Assembly (NCBI RefSeq): GCF_000003815.2
Contig: NC_049982.1
Span: 29,599,433-29,663,432 of the forward strand
Direction of reading: 5' to 3'
DNA: 64,000 bases
From: Branchiostoma floridae
Lineage: Eukaryota > Chordata > Leptocardii > Amphioxiformes > Branchiostomatidae
The stretch's first letter is position 1; each line of letters begins with the position of its first letter. Shown piece after piece: positions 47,142 through 59,100 of the stretch. A program made the translations under genes and the position numbers. The notes beneath the pieces are model-generated. The model saw only the letters and a list, made by a program, of their open reading frames with translations. It made no database searches and had not been told where the DNA came from.

Positions 47142-50100
47142 ATGGAGGGAGAATTCCTCTTCGTTGCGGTGGTTCTAGTGCTGAGTGGTCACACGGGTGA
47201 GTACGTTTTGCCAGGCATCGCTAAGATCGATTACTTTTAGTTGTTGTTCCTTTTTTGCCCAGGGCGTTTTCGCTAGCATTCCAATCTCAATCTAAAGTCC
47301 GCAATCATTAAGCTTATAAGTAGAAAAAAGCGATATCAAAGTAAAACTGATGAAAGCTCGCCCGAGGGTAAAAGAATTTCAAAACAAATCTTGATAGAAA
47401 TATTTTTAAACCAGAGCTCGAGCAAGATTTTTTTCAGTAAGTGCGTAATTCTATTGGGGGGATTGGAAATTGCACGAGCTTTACTCAAAATGGTAGTTCT
47501 ACTATATTTTTGCATAACCGGTTCGAATTGATTATCATATTAACATATGTGTGTATAGAAACTTGATTGTATATCTCTCTTTAAGTTGATGAATGTTAGG
47601 CATTTCAGATACGTATTTCGTTATAAAAGATAAAAACCAAACAGCTGGAAAGAGTATATAAAAGTCTCAGGCGTAGCTCCATTCGATTACCTTCAACGGT
47701 GAACTCTTAATGTATCAATTCACACTTCACTGAGTAAAGACATTGGTCTCTGTCTAAATGGCCAGGCCCTGTCCGAGACTTCGTCCAATTCGTATGACGT
47801 ACTTAATATAATATACATATTGGTATATTTAAGTCTTTCCTGGGAAAGGAAGTCGGAACTGAACAGCAAACATTCGTTCGTCCAGAGGTACGAGGTATCT
47901 AGAGGTAGATAGAGGTAGAAATGGCATCAAGTTTCCTGGCTGTTTCTGTAGAAGGGTATATTTTTTCCGGTATGGATTGGTAGCTCTTCCCGGTGGGGAC
48001 ACTTTCTCGAACACGGTACCCCCATTCTGCGTACCTTTCCAAAGACGGATGCAGCCCAAACGTATCTACCTTACGCAGGATTGAACTTGGGTCTCCTAGT
48101 TACTAACTCATTGTAAACAAGAGCTTAACTGTAGGCTGCTACCAATTGAGCTACAGGGACATCCCTTATGTTACCCTCACCTAACCGTGTGTTTTTTTGT
48201 CTTTATCTACTCCTTGGTATCATGTCCTTCTCGACCAACGCACCAACCGTTTACTGTGGGACTTGGGTCTTCACGTGTGTGGCCTACCGACAACCCTTCG
48301 TTGCTAACAACTACAGAGGGACAGACCACTGTGGCAAACGCTGAACAAGGTATATACTCATTGCTCATATCGTTGTACTGAGAAATAGGTATAGTCGTCT
48401 CTCTGTTGCAATTTTCACTGTTTTTTTCTTAGTTAGAATAGTGTGTATGTATTATATTCCTAACCCAATATGTTCATAAGACATAAAAGAAGAGTAAATT
48501 TTTATATTGGGACGCACTCTGTACTCGATCCTATTCATACCCTGTACTTAATATGCTAATTATGCATTCAGACGAGCTCTACACTCAGTCTTATACATTT
48601 ATACGTAATAGAACAAGTTTTAGTATGCAGCTATGGTGTCTTCGGCGTAGAAATTCATGCTTCAAGTTGTAAACAAAAGTGTAATTCGTTTCTGAAAAAA
48701 AACAAACTTTTAGTTCTAAAGCCGGCGAGAACAAAAAACTGAACTTTTCTCGGTAAGATCAATTCAGTCATATTAATCATTGGTAGGATTTAACCCTCAA
48801 GCACCCGACCTTTTTTTGCGACTAAAATGACCGAGTGGGGTCCAAACGGACCCCAAAATGTTTTGTTCATAAAATCTCAGTACCATGTCTTATCGGCGAG
48901 CATTATATATACATTGCTTCGTTAATGTAAGAGGAAGATTTTGAGATGTTAAGGTGTTGCTAATTCCAACTCATTATCATAATTTATGCAAAAGTTCAGA
49001 AGGACCACGTTTTGCACTAAACCTATTCCCACCAGATAGGGGAATTTTGAGGCCCTCAGAAACATTTATGTCGCATAACTCATGAACGGATAGAGCTAAA
49101 GCTACGAAACTTGGTAATTTATCACAGAATATTGTTTGCAAAAGTTTTTTGTCAATAAAGTAAGTTTATCATTTTTTGGGGTTGCCATGGCAACCATATT
49201 CTAACAGGCATATTTTTGCCAAAATTTGACAATTTCAATATTAACAAGGTTTTCTTGGTAAACTACACCTGTTTTCTGACAACAATTAAATTCTATGAAA
49301 TTCAATGCAGTTTTCATGACTTAAAATTTATAATTTATGCTAATTTTATGACGTCATTGGTCAAAATCCAAGATGGCCGCCCTGATGAGGCAAATGACGT
49401 CATAATGTCGTCACATTACATGTTGATGACCCAGAAATTTTTGTGATGATTTCAGTTTACATTTTTATTATTGTCTGAAAGTTTGGTATTCATACTGTAA
49501 GTGGTTAAGGAGTTAGCCTCCAAAGTTTGTTTTAAAAACTGCACATTTTTGCTGGGGTCCGTTTGGACCCCAGAGGAACTGAACACAAACTTTCTTAATA
49601 ATTTCAACATTATTGTACCAATCATTGCGAAAACTTAGGAGAAGGTGTAAGACATATTGACTGACAAAGTCACGGAAGGATTTTTTCTTCAGATCAAAAA
49701 TGTTGAAATGGCACTTCAAAATGTACGCCTGGGGTCCAAATGGACCCCACTCGGGTGTTTGAGGGTTAAGACAGCCACAAGAAGCGTCCGAGTCCAGTTT
49801 CTTAACTGAACGCACAAATATAGCTACTGTAGATTTCCACAGGTTTCACGTATCGTTTATACCTTTGTCACATTACGCGAGAATCGATCGGACGACAATT
49901 CTGCGAGCTCTAAATGACATTTTCGTAAGACAAATGGTGTTCTCACGATAATCCGCGATTTCTCGGGATCGCCGGCGATTGCGATTTTCAGGGGTCGTAC
50001 GATGGCCGCGGTGCAGCGAAACATGTTATCAATACAGTCCTGTCATATTTGGCGAAAATCGATCGATTCTGCGGCAATCGCCCGAGCCTCACTTATAATG

Positions 50101-53100
50101 ATAAATTTATTGCACAACAAATTGTCCAAGGTAAAAGTATGGCTTATATGTGACAGGGACGGTTTTCAGGTGAAAAATACGCGCGCGCAACCCTCTGTCG
50201 ATCTTAAATAAGGCCGATCTTCCAGCGGTAGGCTTGAAGATAGTGGATGATGTGACAGGGGTGTAACACAAGCGACAAGTCGCCGGTGATCTCTGAGTTC
50301 GTAGAGCTTGTACCAAGTCGCCTGCAGATCGTGCAGATCGTGCAAATCAATTGGCGGACGCCAGTCAGTTGGGTGACGTTCGCCCGACTTAGGGCCGACG
50401 TACGGCCGACTTACGCCCGACTTACGTTTGTTTGAATGTCTTTAAATATGAGGATAATTCTGACATTGTGGCCCCTGTGGTAACATGTAGGCTGGCACAC
50501 ATTTTTCTTTCGTCATTTCTAGTTTGTCCGCGAATATCGTGCATTTAGACGTGCTCGGTACCAAATATAGTACACTTAGACATTCACGATATTTATATAT
50601 CTAAACTCATATCTACATATTTTGGCGTATAATTGACAGGGTGTGGACGAGCGGACGGGGGTTATATGGTCATACGTGGCTTATCCGGCGCCATCTCTAG
50701 CCCTGGTCACCCTGCCATGTACCCATCTAACTCAGTCTGCGCGTGAGTATATACACACAACATTCTACTGTTTATGTGTCGTGTTAATCTTATAACGTAG
50801 TCGTCTCATTATCGTGCGGTACCCATTATTGTGCGGTATCATTATCGTGCGGTACCCATTATCCTGCGGTACCCATTATCTTGCGGTAACTATTATCTTG
50901 CGGTAACCATTATCGTGCGGTACCAGTTATCTTGCGGTTACCATTATTGTGCAGTACCCATTATCGTGCGGTACCCATTATCGTGCGGTACCCATTATCG
51001 TGCGGTACCCATTATCTTTGCGGTACCCATTATCGTGCGGTACCCATTATCTTGCGGTACCTGTTATCTTACGGTAACCATTATCCTGCGGTACCCATCA
51101 TCTTGCGGTACCAGTTATCTTGCGGTTACCATTATTGTGCAGTACCCATTATCGTGCGGTAACCATTATCGTGCGGTACCCATTATCGTGCGGTACCCAT
51201 TATCGTGCGGTACCCATTATCTTTGCGGTACCCATTATCGTGCGGTACCCATTATCTTGCGGTACCTGTTATCTTACGGTAACCATTATCCTGCGGTACC
51301 CATCATCTTGCGGTACCAGTTATCTTGCGGTTACCATTATTGTGCAGTACCCATTATCGTGCGGTAACCATTACCGTGCGGTACCCATTATCGTGCGGTA
51401 CCCATTATTGTACGGTACCCATTATCGTGCGGCAACCATTATCACACGGTAACCATTATCGTGCGGTAACCATTATCGTGCGGTACCCATTATCGTGCGG
51501 TACCCATTACCGTGCGGTACCCATTATCGTGCGGTACCCATTATCGTGCGGTACCCATTATCTTTGCGGTACCCATTATCGTGCGGTACCCATTATCGTG
51601 CGGTACCCATTATCTTGCGGTACCTGTTATCTTACGGTAACCATTATCCTGCGGTACCCATCATCTTGCGGTACCAGTTATCTTGCGGTTACCATTATTG
51701 TGCAGTACCCATTATCGTGCGGTAACCATTATCGTGCGGTAACCATTATCGTGCGGTACCCATTATCGTGCGGTACCCATTATCTTGCGGTACCTGTTAT
51801 CTTACGGTTACCATTATCGTGCGGTACCCATCATCTTGCGGTACCAGTTGTCGTGTGGTAACCATTATTGTGCGGTAACCATTATCGTGCGGTACCAATT
51901 ATCATCCCGTACCATTACTTAGTATTTGAAAATATAGAATTTGCCCCCACTTGCTAATACGGGACCCTCCAATCTCTAGCGGTAGGTCTCGCGAGACTGT
52001 AATCTGGCCGCGCGCGCGCGTGATTTGACAGTCGGACGGTAACAGCCTTTAGCAGCCCAGCGGCTAACAATGGCTTCTCCCAGCATCGACTCGATCGAGT
52101 CAACTTCAGAGATTCGTTGTGCTATTATTTGGCAACATCCGCCGGTAAATCGGCATGCCATGAGCAGATAATATTGTTGTGAACCTATGGACTCGATATC
52201 GTGCTGTAAATTTGCAAATTTCTGGTCAATTTTCACAATTTTTGACGGGCGGTTTATGCTTGCTTGTCGTGAGAAAAACGTGCATATAGGCGCGTCGCCT
52301 TACTTGTAGTTACTCGGATGAGTTTGGCTCAAGCCGTAAAAATATCCCACAAAAGCGTACAAGTACCATTATTGGATCCTTGTAGATCCAAACACGTAAG
52401 ACCTTCGGCGATTTTGACCGTAAATTAGTCGATGGCAACATATCGGCCTTTGGGAGTTTACGCGTACGTGAGTTGGGGAGGGGAGCGTGTTTCCGTGTAT
52501 ATGTGTTCGTTTTGATCAAGACGGAGTCACTTTTCCGACTATGTCTATGATTTCAGTTTTCGCCGGCTGAAACTCCACAAAAACGTGAAAATATCGATGT
52601 AGGGTCCTTCTGGGTAGAAATCTAGCATGGTTTTGGCGGCTTTGTGGGCAACTTTTTATTGGTTAACTTCATACGTGATGAGTGGGTGTGTCTGCAAATG
52701 TATAACGTTTGGCATTTGCTGTTCTTTTTCAGATCAACGCGTCGCGATCGAAATTTACATCATCAGGGAAATACTGCAAATCATATGATGCAATAGCCGT
52801 ATTTCATGTTTTATAAAAGATGTCTTAACATATGGTCTTACTCGATCTCGTAGAGCTTTGCAACTCATGCTTTTGAGAAATGATAATTACATGTATATAT
52901 CATTAGTGTTTTTTCCAAATGATAGACAAGTTCTCACAGCATTTACAGTATTGACGAAAATAAGCATCCGATAAGTAATACTTTTGGGAAATGGTAATGT
53001 TTCATACACATAATCATTCAAATGTGCATTGTATTAAAATGTGAACTTTCAACATCTCTGACTGTTTTTGTGTGGCATAATTTTTGCAACAAATGAGACA

Positions 53101-56100
53101 TCGTCCTACTCAGACCTAAGACAGGTAAGGTGTCCACTTCCCTGTGCTATACATAGTAGTCCACTGTATTTCTTCATACATATCATAGAGTTTCTTACCT
53201 CCTTTGGCTCTTTGAGTGAACAGCTCCGGTAGTATGGCTGTTTTGTGAAAGTGGTCAAGCTTTGGGATATTCTTCTTCTGCCATTCTGAGTCTACTTTAA
53301 TTCGTTCGCAGAATAAATTATCCATGCCAAAGTAGACAACGAAGTCCGCCCAATTTAAGTTACAGCAATAGACATTCCCTTGCACTTGGTGGTGGTACCT
53401 GTGTGACGTTTTGAGTGCTGCACTGCTGTCTACCTTTGTTAAGAAAAATGTCTTATTCTGGACTGCCTATTTTAGCGTGAGTCCTTTCTTTGAATGGGGA
53501 CACAATGAATACACGAATGCGTTACTGGAAATACATGCAGTAGATGTACACATTTCCCGTTAAAATGTATAAAAAACGTACATTTCTAATTTCATGTTCA
53601 TGGTGAAATTATCCCTTCCGAGCTGTCTTTTTACCAGACAATCCCAGTGCTTAAGTAACGTGTTATCATCAAGTACATTTGGGGGGATCTTGAAAAATAT
53701 GATGCATGTTGGCACTTTCTCTTCATTAACACACTTGGACTGACGGCTATTGCATCCATATGATTTGCAGTATTTCCCTGCTGATGTGAATTTCGATCGC
53801 GACGCGTTGATCTGAAAAAGAACAGCAAATGCCAAACGTTATACATTTGCAGACACACCCACTCATTACATATTACATTAACCACAAAAGTCGGCCACAA
53901 AGCCGCCGAAACCATGCTAAATTTCTACCCAGAAGGACCCTACATCGATATTTTCACTTTTTGTGGAGTTTCATCCGGCGAAAACTGAAATCATAGTCGG
54001 AAAAGTGACTCCGCCTTGATCAAAACGAACGCGTATACGCGGAAACACGCCCCCCTCCCCAACTCACGTACGCGTAAACTCCCAAAGGCCGATATGTTGC
54101 CATCGACTAATTTACGGTCAAAATCGCCGAAAGTCTTACGTGTTTGGATCTACAAGGATCCAACAATGGTACTTGTACGCTTTTGTGGGATATTTTTACG
54201 GCTTGAGCCAAACTTATCCGAGTAACTACAAGTAAAGCGACGCGCCTATATGCACGTTTTTCTCACGACAAGCAAGCATAAGCTGCCCGTCAAAAAATGT
54301 AAAAATGACCAGAAATTTGCAAATTTACAGCACGATATCGAGTCCATAGGTTCACAACAATATTATCTGCTCAATCGATTTACCGGCGGATGTTGCCAAA
54401 TAATAGCACAACGAATCTCTGAAGTTGACTCGATCGAGTCGATGCTGGGAGAAGCCATTGTTAGCCGCTGGGCTGCTGAAGGCTGTTACCGTCCGACTGT
54501 CAAATCACGCGCGCGCGCGCGGCCAGATTACAGTCTCGCGAGACCTACCGCTAGAGATTGGAGGGTCCCGTATTGCGTTTTAAAAAGGATTAAATCGTAA
54601 TTGCAGGTGACAATTGCAAGTTACGCAGATTTCCGTCACTTTTTCAATGCCTGTCGCAAATTTTGGTGAAGTCCATTGAAATACCTGTTTAACATAACTT
54701 GATGACGTTATGACTGCCCTTCCAATTGTTTCCGCTAGGTGGAGGATCATTGTCGATGAAGGTCAGCGGATCGTTATAGTCTTCAACGCGTTGGATATTG
54801 AAGTCGACGCGCAGTGTAGGTATGACTACTTCCAGGTAAGACGATAGATAAACAAGACATATTAGTAGGAACTGTTCGGAAACCTCATATCTTCATGAAA
54901 CATTCTGATTATGCAAATAGCTTCAACGTCCTCCTACTCTATGTAAGATTCATTTCTGGGCTTAAGTGTGATCAGTAGTCATTTAAGCAGAAGTGTTCCA
55001 TTTTCGCACATGAGTGATTTTGGAACAGTCTATTGTTGCATTGGGAGGAAGATGACTGAAATGTGCTGCATTTGCTCTCAAGCAAATGCCGGCCTTTCTG
55101 ATTTTTTTTTTCAAGTTCGTCCCATTTCACACTTTCGGTACACCGCCCTTACCCAGTCTCTAGTAAGTGTTGTTCGTAATAGGGCCTTCACACTGAAACC
55201 GAATTACCAGGAATCAAGTAGAACCAGAGGGAATGAAATTCGTGCCACATTCGGGCTCGTTCCGAGTGGGAATTCCACATGGACCTTATATCCCCTTCAC
55301 ACGAGTAGGGAAGGGGCCAAAATGCCGTCAGAATGGAAATTATTTTCCTATTCCTGTGAATTCGTAGTGTAGTCTTGAAATTCTCACTGCATTCCAGATA
55401 TTCTTTTGGCCACATTCTGGCAAGTTTCGAAGTGTCTTGCCGTTTCGGTTCTCCATCGAATGAGATAAAAATGTTTCCAACAATGTTGGAATGCCGTGGA
55501 ATGCGGTTATACTGCAGCTAGAATAGTTAGAATCCACTTAGAATACAGTTTGAATGCCATTCGATATTTTTCCACTTCGAATGCACATCGCTATGTAGTG
55601 TCAAAAACTTTCGGGCCAGCCAAAAGAACGGGCACAAATATCTGGAAATGACTGGAGTACAGTGAGAATTTCTGGAACACGCCAGAAATTGCCAGGAATA
55701 GAAGAGAATTCCGACATTCCGGCTGATTATTGCTCTCGTGTGAAGGGGACTTAAAGGAGTCCGTGTTTCAATTACTGTACATTATGTGATTCAAACACTA
55801 ATGCGAAATTGAATCCCCTCGAAATTGAATTTATTTACAGTATACAATCAACTACTACTAAGTATATTTTCCCTGCAATGACTCTTACTATAGATTCGTG
55901 ACGGATCGGAGCCCTCTGCCGCTTCCCTGGCCAAAGTTTGCGGAAACTCCCTCCCGAGCCCGGTAACAAGTTCGGGGAACAATGTACTCATCACCTTTAG
56001 GTACGGTGTGTAGCATTTCTTTTTTTAACTAACGCTAGTTCACCTTTGTCCGCAGGGGAACCTATGTCCGTTTTATTTAAGGTCTCAGAACATAGTATTT

Positions 56101-59100
56101 ATTCGCGACCCCCGTCCCCAAAGTAGTTCGGGTACTTGCAAAGGCCGTAGTTATTCGTCCGTGCACAACAGCGATGTGGAAACTGTGGTGATTGTAGAGG
56201 AATACATCGGTGTTGATACTGTATAAGTTTGATTACGTTGCTTTTTCGGCCGGCGGGAAAAACAGATATAAAATTGGTGGACGTGGTTTCAAACTACAAT
56301 AATTTTCAAAATAATACAATTTTGAAACCACATCCGTTGACTTGATATTCCTAAACGTCACGTTTGTAGAAACAACGGATACATCATATAGGTCGCCCCT
56401 ATTTTAATGGAATAAACCTTTCATTGATGTATGGTGAGTTTGGTGCATTCAGGCATGTTATAGGTGTTTTTAAGCTTGTTTTAATTGTTTCGGTAACATC
56501 TATCGCGTCATTTTTAGAGTGGATATGTGTTCTAAAATTGACGTACATTGTCATACTTTAATGTACAATTGTATAGCCATGATGTTCCATGTAAGTATGC
56601 TATAAATGCTTATATATGGATGTGTAGTTTGTGTGTCCGTGAAGTATCGCCCATCCACGTACATTCTCGTGTATTCTCGTGAATTCTCGTAATCTCTCAC
56701 ACTCTCTCGCGTAACGTTACATTTGTTAGGTCCGACGACAGCGTTGGCGGCGAGGGTTTCGGCATAGAGTGGTCGGTGGAGTGCCTACCTACCCTGATCT
56801 CCTGTGACTACAGCGCCACCTGCATTAACCAGTCAAAGACATGCGACCTGATCAATGACTGTAACGACTGGACAGACGAGGGTGCAGATTGTCTAGAACA
56901 GGGCTTGGGGGCTTATGCAGCGCTCAAGAACGCTGGTATGATATCTTCTTCTTTTGTAAAATGCCCCATGCCATGGTTTAAGGTATACTATAACAGACTG
57001 GAATATGCAATGGGGGGAAGGGGTTAGACATATGTGACATATACTAAAAGTATACGAAATACTGTAAATGCATTTAAGTTTGCGGGGATTTAATTTTGCG
57101 GTAGCGAGGAAAGGATTGTTCGCAGTGGTTTTAAGTTCGCGTTAGCACCATACTCTGTAGTTTCTTACTGCCATGGAAAATGTTCGCGGTGGTGTTGAGT
57201 TCGAAGTTGCTATAACCACCTCATAAAACCATTCATTCGGTGGTTTTAGCAAAAGACCGGGCGTTATGACACCATATCACCTCGGGGCAGGTCATTAAAA
57301 AAACCCTTAATTTATGCATATGGAAACCTTATTTAGATAAACGATTGGTTGTAGAGGTTTTACATCATTTGACCGTATGAGGTCGTGGAACTCTGTATCT
57401 GTATATATTAACCTGAAAGTGTTGTCGCCATTTTCGTACCATAGGATGCTCAAGTAACATCGAGAACATCGTGGAAAACGGAACTCTGTCCACCCCGAAC
57501 TACCCGAGCTTCTACATCGCTGGGATGGACTGTGCATGGACCCTGAGCGCGGCCCCTGAGTCGGACGGGCGCTACCCCACCATTCTCGCCAGCTTCGACG
57601 ATCCATTCGGCGTCGCTTGCAGCGCGGGAAACATTGAGGTAACTATGTTTGTTAAACTTAAACTTCCACCCCCCCACCCCTACTTTTTTCATTTAAGACT
57701 GGTCAATTCAAGTCTTTTTCAAGGAATAGATGATACACTGCTTTTGTGACGTCTCGTCATGTAACACACGTAACTACAAGAAGACTATGGCAACCCCCGT
57801 CTATATAATATTGATAGACTTCCGCAACTTATGATCCACTACTCACCGAGTCACGTGTGTTTTCTACTTAAGGTGAGGTCACAGAAGCAGTCGATTGTCC
57901 AATTCAAGACAAAGACTGGAGTTGAACAGTCGAAAATTTGGGTCAAATTTTCCATAATAACTTGTACGAATACAGATGCACTTTCAAGTGAAGGTAAACC
58001 GTGTGTGTGTTTATGCACCAATCCTGGCTGTCCATCACAATTAATGGATCAACCAATGAGAGGATGGCAATTATCTGTTCGACCAATGACAGAATGGCTG
58101 CATGACCGTCAGATAATGTCATTTTATCTAATTTTATTTTTCATTTCTACGTTTTGACGGGGGTGGCCACGAGATTAGTCTATTGCATGCCTTTGCCAAG
58201 AAGGTTACGTTTCGGGGGTTGTGTGTCCATTGTGCTTTTGTTGTGTGTTGGTCTTTTGAACAATTAGGAAGGAAACGGAATTATCACAAAAGCATATTTC
58301 ACAATTAGGGCCAAAAGTCTTAAAAACTCTAAAACTTTAAGGAATTTATGTGATCTTCGATTTCCATCCAAACTATTACCAAGTTTAGCCCTTACACTAT
58401 TAGTATGTATTGGGTAGCGATTTTCTTTGTACACAAGACTTGCGATTGACCGTTTATTACACTCCTATTAGCCTATTAGGGCAATTTGATGAATTATTTT
58501 GCGCAATGCAGGTAAGTGTCGCTGCTAACACATGCAGTCCCAAACGTTACGTTATTGCATTAATGTTATAGATCGTGCGTTTTTCTACCATGCGGTGTCC
58601 AAACGTTAAAGAACAATATATATTCTTACAGATCTCAACAAGCGACAGCAACGGGGTAGTGGAGAGCACGACCGTGTGCGGGGACCAGGCGGGGCCCATC
58701 GCGATCGGCGCCGAGGAGGGGCAGACCATGATCCTGACGTTCTCCCCGAGCTCCGTCCCCATCGGGCAGGGTTACCGGGTGCAGTGGAGCCTTTGCCCGC
58801 CGGACTCTCTGGCGTGTCCGGTGACGGGACAGTGTTTCCCTCCTGAAAGCGGTGTGCTGAGCTGTCCAAGCCTCATTACTACAACACAGGACATGTGTAA
58901 GTTTCATTGACCTCCACCAGACCTTCAGGGGATCCACCAGCCATTCGCCATGAATGTAGTTCTGGGTCTAAAACTTCCAGATTTTTTTTCTTGGAAAAAA
59001 TGGGTAGAATTTCTGGCAGTTTTGAGATGTATATGATAGTGGTGGGTTTCTACTTTCTGATTATGGCCGAAAAGCTGAGTTTTTGGTGTTTCTAGGTGAT

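Larger units (their letters stand above)
51956..54574 (-). mobile_element. 2.6 kb inverted-repeat element carrying THAP-like and YqaJ-like exons, intron 3
   Basis: Two arms of about 830-845 bp (51,956-52,800 and 53,746-54,574) are near-exact inverse complements, beginning AATACGGGACCCTCCAATCT, with TCTCGCGAGA and a (GC)n run close to each end. The ~945 bp centre and the right arm hold coding pieces on the minus strand: a start exon, a THAP-like exon and a YqaJ-like exon. The start exon and the first ~23 codons of the THAP exon lie within the arms and so are also present, inverted, in the left arm. No target-site duplication is clear. No transposase is recognised, so this is either a non-autonomous transposon with passenger genes or an inverted duplication of a gene. 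The host gene reads through it on the opposite strand. Confidence 0.8.

Noticed and set aside
48060-48167. Possible tRNA gene on the minus strand
   Set aside because: A- and B-box-like sequences are present, but the acceptor and anticodon arms do not pair and a non-tRNA body follows; called a SINE instead.
50831-51861. 178-codon frames with YPLSCGTHYRAV repeats
   Set aside because: They are a translation of the 17 bp minisatellite; all three frames give the same cyclic words, and the region is an intron of the CUB/Ly6 gene.
58606-58937. Arg/Ser-rich minus-strand open frames opposite CUB2
   Set aside because: They are shadows of the GC-rich exon 8 at 58,632-58,896, which is in frame with its neighbours on the plus strand.
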